Shown one piece after another: positions 56,794 to 64,000 of a stretch of DNA of 64,000 bases. Each line of letters opens with the position of its first letter. The first letter of the stretch is position 1. Under the pieces are notes generated by a model that did not search any database, was not told the origin of the DNA, and saw nothing but the letters and a program-made list of their open reading frames with translations. The stretch is from Methylotetracoccus oryzae. GTDB lineage: Bacteria > Pseudomonadota > Gammaproteobacteria > Methylococcales > Methylococcaceae. The stretch lies in NCBI RefSeq assembly GCF_006175985.1, contig NZ_SRSH01000014.1, positions 62,001 through 126,000 of the forward strand. Reading direction: 5' to 3'. The position numbers and the translations under genes were made by a program.

Positions 56794-58368
56794 ATGAACG
56801 AGCGAATCACCAGTACACGCCCATTCGGCCTCGGAAGCGTGACCGAGGCCCGCATGAGCCCTGCACTCATCAACGCCTTGATGCTCGTCATCGCGCTGCT
56901 CGTCGCGCTGGTTGCCGGCATGGCAATCGGACTGGGCAACTATGCGCTGGATGCGCTGGCATTCGCTGCCATCATCGGCTTCGTGCTGCTGTTGCTGCCC
57001 CTGGAACTCCTGATGTCGGCCCATTTCGTCACGGCGACGATCATTGCCGGGTGCGTCGTTTATTTTCTCCGCATCCAGCAAGGCCATTGGCTGCCATTTG
57101 GCTCCGCGCTGCTGGTCGGCGCGAAGGTCCTTCTGACCTACCTTACTTCACGGCGGCAACCGTCGGCCTCCAGCGGTATGCCATTTTTTGTGATCGCACT
57201 GATAGCCTATTTGGGCGGGATGGCGATCGCGGTTTTTGTGAACCGGGTACCGCTACTCCAGGGCATCGTCGGCTTGAAGAACCTGCTTCCGTCATGGGCG
57301 GTGTTCATCGCAATCGGCTTCGGGTTCGTGCCTTGGAGTTTCGTCAAGCGACTTTGGATGTGGCTGATCGCGATTCCGATCATCTGCTTCCCGGTTGTGA
57401 TGTACCAGCATTTCATCGTTGCCGCACGACGTATTGACGCGGTGACCCGGTTCGATGCCGTGGTCGGTACCTTTGGAGGCAACCCGGAAGGCGGCGGACA
57501 CAGTTCCACCTTGATGCTCTACATGGTTGGCGCAATGTTGACCGCTGTCGCTCTGCGTCGCAGCAACAAGATTTCGTCGCTGTATCAGGTGGCGGTGATC
57601 GTGGCGGCCTTTCTTGCCATCGTTCTGTCCGAGAACAAGTCCGCATTCGTGTTGTTACCTGCAGCCTTCCTCCTGTTCGACCTCGACACCCATCTGCGCA
57701 ATCCGGTGCGATTCGTACTTGTCGCCCTGGTGATGGCCGTCGCGCTCGGCACCATGTACAAAGCCTACAATGCGCTCTATTACGATGCGGAAAAGATCGG
57801 CAGTCGGGAAGGTACTGAGAGGCTGGAATACTTCTTTGATCCGAACAATGTCAAGCCCGGCGGCGAGGTCGGCCGCGGCGCCTCGCTGAGTATCTGGTGG
57901 GGCGACCGTCTTTACACGCCATTGCAGCGACTGTTCGGCTATGGCCCAGGCGCCAGTAGGGCCGAAAGTACGGTTGCCATCGGCAACGTTGCGAAGCGTT
58001 ACATCCCCTGGACCATCAACTCAACAGCCATCGCCCAGCTGCTCTGGGATCAGGGCCTGTTCGGTTGCCTGAGCTATCTCAGCATATTGTTTGGTGCCGT
58101 GGTATTCGGGATTCGTCGCTACCGCTGGCAAGGGGACGAGGAAGATCGACAGTTGCTGCGCGCAGCAACGGCCATCTCCCTCGTTCTGATCCCCTTTTCC
58201 CTGCATAACTCTCACTTGATCAATGCCGGCCAGGATCAGTACCTGATGAGTCTGACCCTGGGTACGTTACTCGCCGTTGGCCGCCAGCTAAAGAAGGACG
58301 TCGTGCCAACACACGCGAAAAACCCCAGTCGAAGTCAGCGGCGGATCGTCCACCAAAGCCCTCGCTAG
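56794..58368 (+). CDS. O-antigen polymerase/ligase-like (Wzy/WaaL) membrane protein
   Basis: Polytopic membrane protein of 524 residues with about 11-12 helices. A large periplasmic loop (about 340-420) lies before the last three helices and contains FDPNNVKPGGEVGRGASLSIWWG and LFGYGPGASRAEST. This arrangement, a loop with conserved Arg/Gly/His-like residues followed by NSTAIAQLLWDQGLFGC and HNSHLINAGQDQYL, is typical of the Wzy_C/O-antigen ligase family. It would polymerise or attach glycan repeats at the periplasmic face. It is 17 kb from the ABC-dependent polysaccharide locus and may serve another glycan. The NHSHL-like motif (LHNSHLINA) supports the Wzy/WaaL call. A second ATG (residue 21) could be the start. 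Confidence 0.7.
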   Translation: MNERITSTRPFGLGSVTEARMSPALINALMLVIALLVALVAGMAIGLGNYALDALAFAAIIGFVLLLLPLELLMSAHFVTATIIAGCVVYFLRIQQGHWLPFGSALLVGAKVLLTYLTSRRQPSASSGMPFFVIALIAYLGGMAIAVFVNRVPLLQGIVGLKNLLPSWAVFIAIGFGFVPWSFVKRLWMWLIAIPIICFPVVMYQHFIVAARRIDAVTRFDAVVGTFGGNPEGGGHSSTLMLYMVGAMLTAVALRRSNKISSLYQVAVIVAAFLAIVLSENKSAFVLLPAAFLLFDLDTHLRNPVRFVLVALVMAVALGTMYKAYNALYYDAEKIGSREGTERLEYFFDPNNVKPGGEVGRGASLSIWWGDRLYTPLQRLFGYGPGASRAESTVAIGNVAKRYIPWTINSTAIAQLLWDQGLFGCLSYLSILFGAVVFGIRRYRWQGDEEDRQLLRAATAISLVLIPFSLHNSHLINAGQDQYLMSLTLGTLLAVGRQLKKDVVPTHAKNPSRSQRRIVHQSPR

Positions 58369-58690
58369 CCCTTCGTCGGGCAATGGATGGATTAAGGCAT
58401 CCCATCCGTTCGTGCATGATGGAATACTCGCCATTCGTCGGGGCCGCGCTTTCAACAGGGACGCTGTCGAACTCGGCGCACCCTTCCCGCAATAGATGGC
58501 GGTCTAAATTCGCGAGATCGGCACGAGACAATGGCTACGTGTTGGGTTCCGGTCAACAGGACAGCGCCGGAGGGGCCGCTTTAGGCCATTCGATTTCCAT
58601 CGACCACGACATGACGTCTTCGGGACCTTCGCAGGCCGGGCCCGCGTGACTCAACAGGTCGTGCCTTGCGAGAGATGAGTTCAATACCCA
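58369..58690. other. Intergenic gap, nothing recognised
   Basis: About 320 bases between two + strand genes. No ORF with family features is seen. It probably holds the promoter of the epimerase-like gene, but no boxes could be assigned. Confidence 0.3.
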
Positions 58691-59593
58691 ATGGCGAATA
58701 ACGAAACGATGATTGTCGGCTGTGGCTATGTTGGGCGGCGAGTCGCTGCGCTCGAGCACGCCCAGGGCAACACGGTCATCTGTCTGAGCCGCACGGAGCA
58801 TACCTGCAATGGTTTGCGAAACCTGGGCTATCGCGTGGTGGCGGCCGATCTGGATGTGCCAGCGTCGATTGACATACAGGGATCCAGTCCGGACATTCTC
58901 TATTACTTTGCACCGCCGCCGAATTCCGGGACTACCGACCCCCGGCTGGGCGCTTTTCTGGAACGAATTGCATCGCAGCGAGCACCGGAACGGCTCGTCT
59001 ACATCAGCACGAGCGGCGTCTATGGGAACTGTGACGGAAACTGGGTGGACGAAAGTCACCCCGCGAACCCGCAGTCGGATCGCGCGGTGCGTCGCTGGTC
59101 CGCCGAACAGAACGTGCAGGCTTGGTGCGCAGAACGGGGGGTGCGTGCCGTAATCCTGCGCGTCCCGGGAATCTATGGACCGGGCCGTCTGCCGGTGGAT
59201 CGCCTGCGCCAAGGCTTACCGGTCGTGCGCCGCGAGCAGTCGCCGTTTAGCAATCGGATCCACGTCGACGACCTGGCAGCGATCTGTGTCGCCGCAGGCC
59301 ATGTTCCATCCGCCTGCGACGTCTACAACGTCAGTGACGGTCAGCCGACCACGATGACCGATTATTTCCTGAAAGCGGCCGATGCGCTGGATTTGCCGCA
59401 CCCGCCGGAGATTTCGATGGCCGAGGCCCGGGAACGATTCTCTCCGGCGATGCTGTCCTTCCTGGAGGAGTCGCGGCGACTCGACAACCGCAAGATGCTC
59501 GTCGAACTCGGTATACAACTCCGGTATGGCGAGTTGGAGCGCGGGCTCACGGCGTCGATCAGAGCGGACGCGGCGCCGAGGGGAACAACCTGA
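58691..59593 (+). CDS. NAD(P)-dependent epimerase/dehydratase-like protein (YeeZ type)
   Basis: Extended short-chain dehydrogenase/reductase fold, 300 residues. The nucleotide-binding loop GCGYVGRR (residues 10-17) begins the Rossmann fold, and the pattern resembles YeeZ/atypical SDR proteins. Then YYFAPPPNSG, VYISTSGVYGNCDGNWVDE with the Ser-Thr and YxxxN-like catalytic area (a Tyr but no canonical YxxxK), LRVPGIYGPGRLP, and NRIHVDDLAA. The missing YxxxK matches atypical SDRs. Function is unknown. It converges on the L,D-transpeptidase gene with 15 bases between the stops. Confidence 0.75.
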   Translation: MANNETMIVGCGYVGRRVAALEHAQGNTVICLSRTEHTCNGLRNLGYRVVAADLDVPASIDIQGSSPDILYYFAPPPNSGTTDPRLGAFLERIASQRAPERLVYISTSGVYGNCDGNWVDESHPANPQSDRAVRRWSAEQNVQAWCAERGVRAVILRVPGIYGPGRLPVDRLRQGLPVVRREQSPFSNRIHVDDLAAICVAAGHVPSACDVYNVSDGQPTTMTDYFLKAADALDLPHPPEISMAEARERFSPAMLSFLEESRRLDNRKMLVELGIQLRYGELERGLTASIRADAAPRGTT

Positions 59594-59608
59594 GCCACTC
59601 CGGCGGCG

Positions 59609-60988
59609 TCACTTGTTCAATGCCACCTGCGTTTGCGTCGGCGATGTGCGGAACACCGTGACTGGAACGCCAAGCGCGGCCCAACGGTAAAGCCATCCCG
59701 CGTCCTCTGGCGCGCTGGGCCAACGGCGGTTGTGGTTGCGGGTGGACATATTCACGCAACCGTGGCTCGCGGGATGTCCGAAGCCGTTATGCCACCACGC
59801 GCCGTGAAAGGCATAGTCCGAATAGAAGTACTGCGCGAAAGGCACGTTCTCGACGACATAATGCCCTGGCTGGCCCGGCTTTGCGCGGCTGCGCATGGTC
59901 TTCAGCGGAAAGCGCGCATAAATGTAGAACGAACCTGTGACTGTCGGCGTTTTCGCCTTACCCGTACTCACCCTGAACGTTCGCACGACCTCGCCATTCT
60001 CGACTGCAGCCACTTGCTGCTTATCGAGATAGACGAAGATGCGCTTGTCGGCGCCAGTGCTGAAACGGGCCGACAACGGGGCGGCTATCATGCCGCCTTG
60101 CTGCGACTTAACCCCCTCCGGATCAAACTTCACTTCGATAGCGGCGTGCGCCGGCCACGTCGGGCTGGGGGCGAATCTGAGCCGGGTGCTGTTATACCAG
60201 AACCAGCGACCTGCAACCGGCCTGCCGTCCGCGGTCTGGACGACGAAATGCTGCCCGATGCTGGCGCGGTCGGCGACAGGCTCACTGAAAGTTACCTCGA
60301 TCGGAAGCCCTACACCGAGATCCGTCATGTCGTGGGGTGTAATCTTCGCCGTCAATGGCGGGGCCGTAGTGATCGCGAGCCTTATGGGCGGGATCGGAAC
60401 ACCCGTGACGGTCGTCAGACTGAGTTCGAGCGGAAAAGTCTGCCCAGCCGGATAGCTTTCCGCTGACAGTTTGAAGCTCCGGCGCTCACCGTCCGACTGC
60501 GCGCGAAATGGCACGTCCCCCTTGATCTCCAAACTGCCGACCGGGTGGTCGAACTTCACCGTCACGCTTCCATCCGCCTCCAGCATCCGCTCGGCACGAC
60601 CTTCGAGCCGGGGTTGGGCCACCGTGTGAATGACGAAATGGTGTTCCGCGCGTTGCCGCAGCCATGGCCTTTCAACCGTGACGCTGATGTCATAGCGCAT
60701 GCCGAAAGCCAGAGGATCGGTCGATTCGCGGTGGCTCCCATCACCTCGGGTTGCGACTGCCCTGCCATCGGTATCGACGATTGTCAGAGCGCTGATGGTG
60801 GATCCCATACCAATGGGCTCGAAGTTCAGCGCTTCCCTCGGATCGACCTCATGACTCTGGTCCGGGGGATTCATCGCCACGCCGAAGGCCGCAAGCCGCT
60901 GCTGCGCAAGCAGGACGGCGGTCACGCCAAGACCTACCACAGCCGCGAGCACGGCAACCCACCGGATCAGCGATCTACGTGCCGCCAT
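59609..60988 (-). CDS. L,D-transpeptidase with Ig-like domains (YkuD family)
   Basis: Secreted or membrane-anchored cell-wall enzyme, 459 residues. A signal anchor is at about 8-28 (IRWVAVLAAVVGLGVTAVLLA). Two Ig-like bacterial domains follow, about 35-310, with ITPHDMTDLGVGLPIEVTFSEPVADRASIGQHFVV. The YkuD domain begins KRIFVYLDKQQVAAVENG and has YAFHGAWWHNGFGHPASHGCVNM with catalytic Cys411 (motif HPASHGC). It forms 3-3 cross-links in peptidoglycan or attaches lipoproteins, by family knowledge. All catalytic residues are present. No ribosome site was sought beyond the ATG at 60988. Confidence 0.9.
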   Translation of the reverse strand: MAARRSLIRWVAVLAAVVGLGVTAVLLAQQRLAAFGVAMNPPDQSHEVDPREALNFEPIGMGSTISALTIVDTDGRAVATRGDGSHRESTDPLAFGMRYDISVTVERPWLRQRAEHHFVIHTVAQPRLEGRAERMLEADGSVTVKFDHPVGSLEIKGDVPFRAQSDGERRSFKLSAESYPAGQTFPLELSLTTVTGVPIPPIRLAITTAPPLTAKITPHDMTDLGVGLPIEVTFSEPVADRASIGQHFVVQTADGRPVAGRWFWYNSTRLRFAPSPTWPAHAAIEVKFDPEGVKSQQGGMIAAPLSARFSTGADKRIFVYLDKQQVAAVENGEVVRTFRVSTGKAKTPTVTGSFYIYARFPLKTMRSRAKPGQPGHYVVENVPFAQYFYSDYAFHGAWWHNGFGHPASHGCVNMSTRNHNRRWPSAPEDAGWLYRWAALGVPVTVFRTSPTQTQVALNK

Positions 60989-61153
60989 CGATAAACACCT
61001 CGGTCGATAGTTAAAGGCTCGGCAGCCCTTTAATACTGCCGTATTTTCCTGACGCTACAGGGGTTTGGCAAGCCATCAGCGGGTTTCGTTCCGGGCAGGA
61101 CCGCCATCCGTCGACAGGCTCATACGACGGCGCACTCTAGCTCCGACGGCCGC

Positions 61154-62149
61154 TCATGCATGCATCGCTCTGACCCCGGCTCGTACCAGATCGATCACAT
61201 CGATCAATCGGGACACATACGCAGCGCGCAACCGCAGCGTTCCGTGTTCGCCGAGCAACTCCTTTTCCAGAGCATCAAGCAAGCGATGCAGCCGCCGTTC
61301 ATGGAGCCCCAACGCCTGCTGCACCGGGTCCGTCACGATGCCGGTCAGCGCAGTAATGGTGCCCAGAGCCAGCATCAAGCCACCCACGGTCGCGATAACC
61401 AAAGGGGCTGATGCGGCAGCGGGAAACAGGGTGTAGTAGAGCTGTCCCAGCGTAGGGCCGAGCGCGAAATTGGCGACTGCGACCTGATGAGCCACTGCTG
61501 CAGCCGCTGCTTGTCCCAGCGCCGCGGAGCCCGGAGTGAATTGCCGCAGACTGCCCGCTCCGGCCGCGAGACTGAGCAAGGAACCCGACAGCTCGGCTGC
61601 CGCCGTGCGGCTGTGAGCATATACCGCCAGAAAGTCCTCGAGCTTCCGACGCGCCCCGGGTCTCGCAGCAAGACGTTCCAGCTCCGATAGCTCCGGTCCG
61701 GCCAGCTGTGCAATGACGGCGTCCGAAGCGACGGTCTCCAACAAGGCGTCGTGCTCCGACCGTCTCTCCCCCTGGATGATTGGGAGTTGAAGCAGTTCGG
61801 TATACACCAGCCATTCCAGTTCACGAGAGACCGCTGTTCTGAAACCGGGCGGAAGCTGAGCAAGACGCCTGGCCGCGTCCGGCCATCCAAAACGGACGAA
61901 CAGCGCGGCCGCGCCGCGGGACAGAAGATAAGGTCCGGCCCACAGCGCATTGGCCGGCACTTTCCATAGATCATGTCCCCAGGCCGCGCGGTGGATTTGC
62001 CATGCGCCACGGAACGAGAAATGACGAGCGCAAAACGGAGGAAGTCGAACCCGGCACTCCGCGATGTAGCGCCGGAAAGCGGCGTCAACAATGGCGCTAG
62101 CCGGCCGCTGCGGAGCTTCAACCGGCGGGATCGAGGGAGGCAAGGACAT
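61154..62149 (-). CDS. DUF6635-like membrane-associated protein
   Basis: Protein of 331 residues from the ATG at 62149. The N-terminal part, RLPPFCARHFSFRGAWQIHRAAWGHDLWKVPANALWAGPYLL, and the following ELEWLVYTELLQLPIIQG resemble what I recall of the DUF6635 group; this is a recollection that I could not check. The C-terminal part has two hydrophobic segments, about 235-275 (LYYTLFPAAASAPLVIATVGGLMLALGTITALTGIV), and ends with a Leu/Arg-rich helix. Role unknown. It overlaps the end of the HAD gene by 32 bases, so the two may be co-translated. The frame is open to 62203. Confidence 0.6.
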   Translation of the reverse strand: MSLPPSIPPVEAPQRPASAIVDAAFRRYIAECRVRLPPFCARHFSFRGAWQIHRAAWGHDLWKVPANALWAGPYLLSRGAAALFVRFGWPDAARRLAQLPPGFRTAVSRELEWLVYTELLQLPIIQGERRSEHDALLETVASDAVIAQLAGPELSELERLAARPGARRKLEDFLAVYAHSRTAAAELSGSLLSLAAGAGSLRQFTPGSAALGQAAAAAVAHQVAVANFALGPTLGQLYYTLFPAAASAPLVIATVGGLMLALGTITALTGIVTDPVQQALGLHERRLHRLLDALEKELLGEHGTLRLRAAYVSRLIDVIDLVRAGVRAMHA

Positions 62150-62975
62150 AATCGGGGCGCGGTCCGACGGCCGGGAATTCGGATAACATCGCTGACACAC
62201 CACCCAACAGCAACGCCGACGGAATGGCCGCGGCGTTCGCTCCAGCGATGTCAGTCGCCAGTTGGTCCCCGATCATCACCATACGCTTCCCGGGACACCG
62301 TCGCTGCGCGGCCAGGAAGAGGCCGGGCTGTGGCTTGCCGAGCACGGTAAATTTCAGGTCATCTCGATCCGGATAGCGCAAGCGCAGCGCAGACTCCAGC
62401 AACAGCGCAATGGCGCCTGACGTGATCCCGAAACCGGTGGCGCTGGGGAAGATGAGATCGGGATTGGGCAAAATCAACTCGACCGGCATACCCGCATCGA
62501 TCTGCGCGAACAATGCCGTCAGTGTGGCATCCACCGTTTCCAGAAACGGAAAGCCCTCTTGATCGGCGACCACCAGCACCTCGAAGGGGTCGGCCGCGTC
62601 GGCAACGACACCCCCGGCAGCACGCACGTATGCAAGGCTCCCGGAGGGCCCGAGCACCCTCACCGTCTTGCCAGCAAGGCCGTGCTCTTCGAAATACGGC
62701 GTCAGCAGACTACCCGACGAGATGATCTGTTCCGCCTCGATCGGCAAACCAAACCCCTGGTAGCGCCGCGCCGCGATTTCGGGTGGTTTCGTGGCGTCGT
62801 TTGTCAAAACGAAATAGTCTTTGCCAAGTTCGTTGAGCCGACGTAGCAACCCGGCAGCACCTGCCAAAGCCCCCTCGGCATTGACCAATACGCCATAAGC
62901 ATCCAGGAGGATGACGGCATATCGCTCGATGAGATGGTCGATGTCAACCTGTTGAACTGCGCCCATGTCCGTCAT
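62118..62975 (-). CDS. HAD-superfamily phosphatase (NagD-like, subclass IIA)
   Basis: Protein of 285 residues from the ATG at 62975; a TTG start at 63062 is also possible. Motif I is LLDAYGVLVNAEG with Asp25 as nucleophile; the second acidic residue is replaced by Tyr (DxYGV), as in some NagD-like members. Motif II is VLTNDATKPP, motif III holds the Lys in VLGKPQPGLF, and motif IV is MIGDQLATDIAGANAAAIPS. The cap is of the C2 type. It would hydrolyse a sugar or nucleotide phosphate; substrate unknown. It overlaps the downstream DUF6635-like gene and follows the hypothetical protein gene. Confidence 0.8.
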   Translation of the reverse strand: MTDMGAVQQVDIDHLIERYAVILLDAYGVLVNAEGALAGAAGLLRRLNELGKDYFVLTNDATKPPEIAARRYQGFGLPIEAEQIISSGSLLTPYFEEHGLAGKTVRVLGPSGSLAYVRAAGGVVADAADPFEVLVVADQEGFPFLETVDATLTALFAQIDAGMPVELILPNPDLIFPSATGFGITSGAIALLLESALRLRYPDRDDLKFTVLGKPQPGLFLAAQRRCPGKRMVMIGDQLATDIAGANAAAIPSALLLGGVSAMLSEFPAVGPRPDYVLASLDPAG

Positions 62976-63065
62976 GATAACGCGCTGCTCGCCCGATGTA
63001 GTCGGAGCGCCCTGTTGCGGCTGGCGGCCCTTGACCACGGCGCGATCCAGGTACCCTCGCAACCA

Positions 63066-63725
63066 CTACTGAATGGTCAATCCGCTAGCCCTGAATCCCC
63101 CGAGCACGAGTGTCACCCGGTCGCCCCGCCGCAGCAAACGCCCGGGATTCCCGAAGAGGGCCGCATTCTCGCCGCCGCTGCGATCGAGCGCCTGCGGGGC
63201 TGCGGCTGGCTCCAGGGGTATTGGGTCCAGGCGAACCGGTGCCTTGTCCGGCATCAAATAGGTGCTGGCACCGGGTTGCAGCAGACCCGCTGACTTGCTG
63301 GAGTCCAGCACCCGATAGCGGAAATCGAGAATGTGCCCGCCTGCCGCCAGCTTAAGGCGTTCAACGCGTATGCCGAAGGCCGCCTCGATGCGAGCAAGTT
63401 CGTCGGACCGCGCGGGCAAGCTCACCGAGTAACCGAACCAGGCGAGCCCGAACAGTAACAGCCAGCAGGCGAGTCGATGGAGCCCATCCCCCCGAGGAGG
63501 GGAAAGGACACCGTCCAGTTCAGGATCGGTGCCAACCTGTTCACTGCCCGTCTCGCTCACGATTTGAGAGGCATCTGGCCGAAGCGCCTCATGCCGCAGT
63601 CCCCAGGCCGAACCGCGGAGTCGAGGCCGAGCGGCGACTGGTGGAGTGACGCAGGCGCCGCCTAAACCGCCTAACGACTGAAGCAAACGGATACCGGATT
63701 CGAGCCATGATGAGAGGGCTTTCAT
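63066..63725 (-). CDS. Hypothetical protein with one membrane helix
   Basis: Protein of 219 residues, family not recognised. The first 80 residues are Gly/Arg-rich and likely disordered. A single membrane helix lies at about 85-103 (ACWLLLFGLAWFGYSVSL). A globular C-terminal part follows, with EAAFGIRVERLKLAAGGHILDFRYRVLDSSKSAGLL, where the FRYRVLD segment looks like a strand. It lies just upstream of the HAD phosphatase on the same strand. No clear ribosome site precedes the ATG. Confidence 0.6.
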   Translation of the reverse strand: MKALSSWLESGIRLLQSLGGLGGACVTPPVAARPRLRGSAWGLRHEALRPDASQIVSETGSEQVGTDPELDGVLSPPRGDGLHRLACWLLLFGLAWFGYSVSLPARSDELARIEAAFGIRVERLKLAAGGHILDFRYRVLDSSKSAGLLQPGASTYLMPDKAPVRLDPIPLEPAAAPQALDRSGGENAALFGNPGRLLRRGDRVTLVLGGFRASGLTIQ

Positions 63726-64000
63726 TCGAGGTTTCTATTTCTAATTATTCCCCCGGAAAACGACAGCCATTCCGTCGCACGGCCTTGACGCCGATGTTCA
63801 GCATTCACAATTACCCCCCAACCGGTACTGTAACGCGTCTGTCAAAAATACTTTAGCACGATACGCGCCATATCTTTTCTCCCCGCGCTAGGTCATTGAT
63901 CACAAGAAGCTTCGCAAGAGCTGCCCCGAAACAAGGCGACGCTGCCACTGCACCGAATCGGGGACTGTAAAGAATCTTGACGCCTCATGGCTGACGTACT
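63726..64000. promoter_or_regulatory. Upstream region at window edge with paired TGTnAAnAAT motifs
   Basis: Contains two related elements: TGTCAAAAATACTTTAGC at 63840-63857 and TGTAAAGAATCTTGAC at 63966-63981. The second is close to a palindrome (GTAAAG, AAT, CTTGAC). They could be operator or activator sites for a gene beyond the window on +, or for the hypothetical gene on -. No ORF is seen. Confidence 0.35.

Noticed and set aside
56271-57437. + strand ORF of 388 codons overlapping the polymerase-like gene
   Set aside because: It crosses two real genes in another frame and encodes Arg/Pro-rich sequence with no membrane pattern, unlike the polytopic protein in the accepted frame.

Overview
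The window reads as a chromosome segment of a Gram-negative, hopanoid-making proteobacterium. It carries hpnN-, hpnO- and hpnM-like genes, opgG, an ABC-dependent capsule export set with an outer-membrane component, and a phosphoketolase/acetate kinase/glycogen module. This mix recalls gammaproteobacterial methanotrophs and their relatives, but no one-carbon gene is present, so that placement is an inference. Most of the window looks GC-rich. The polysaccharide block, especially about 18.8-32 kb, looks distinctly more AT-rich by eye, as is common for exchangeable surface-polysaccharide loci.

Layout. 1-6.4 kb: hopanoid RND transporter (hpnN, cut by the window edge), hopanoid aminotransferase (hpnO) and a copC-copD pair on +, meeting a MlaC-like hpnM on -. 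6.5-7.3 kb: a FliA-type sigma factor away from any flagellar gene. 7.6-16.8 kb: asparagine synthase family amidotransferase, HugZ-like flavin/heme protein, O-methyltransferase overlapping a very large MASE1/PAS hybrid histidine kinase, then opgG preceded by a possible short leader ORF. 17-39.6 kb, all on -: a capsule-type polysaccharide locus. Its transcription order is glycosyltransferase, KpsM permease, KpsT ATPase with a giant basic tail, KpsE/Wzz-like protein, Wza/KpsD-like porin, a double-headed glycosyltransferase, a 1125-residue glycosyltransferase, TPR-sulfotransferase, beta-helix protein, a second sulfotransferase, FkbM methyltransferase, a third sulfotransferase, and a GH5-like protein that lacks its nucleophile. 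40.2-49.3 kb, on -: phosphoketolase, histidine phosphatase, glycogen phosphorylase, debranching enzyme and acetate kinase, a compact glycogen-to-acetyl-phosphate module. 49.9-64 kb: BT1-like transporter, PQQ-type sugar dehydrogenase lipoprotein, DUF502 membrane protein, lipoprotein, an SbmA/YddA-like ABC protein whose ATPase motifs are eroded, an O-antigen polymerase/ligase-like protein, an NAD-dependent epimerase-like protein, an L,D-transpeptidase, a HAD phosphatase and two poorly characterised proteins.

The most unusual system is the polysaccharide locus. Three sulfotransferases of different types sit with an ABC export machine, which suggests a sulfated capsule or exopolysaccharide. The export ATPase carries about 485 extra residues rich in Arg, Gly and Ala, with an estimated net positive charge near +45. 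I infer, without proof, that this tail may handle an anionic polymer at the cytoplasmic face. The locus also holds a catalytically doubtful GH5 protein, a beta-helix protein without an obvious signal peptide, and a glycosyltransferase with four exact 38-residue repeats. No kpsC, kpsS, kpsF or kpsU homologue was seen, so the lipid anchor of the polymer is open.

No rRNA, tRNA, CRISPR array, transposase or integrase was recognised.
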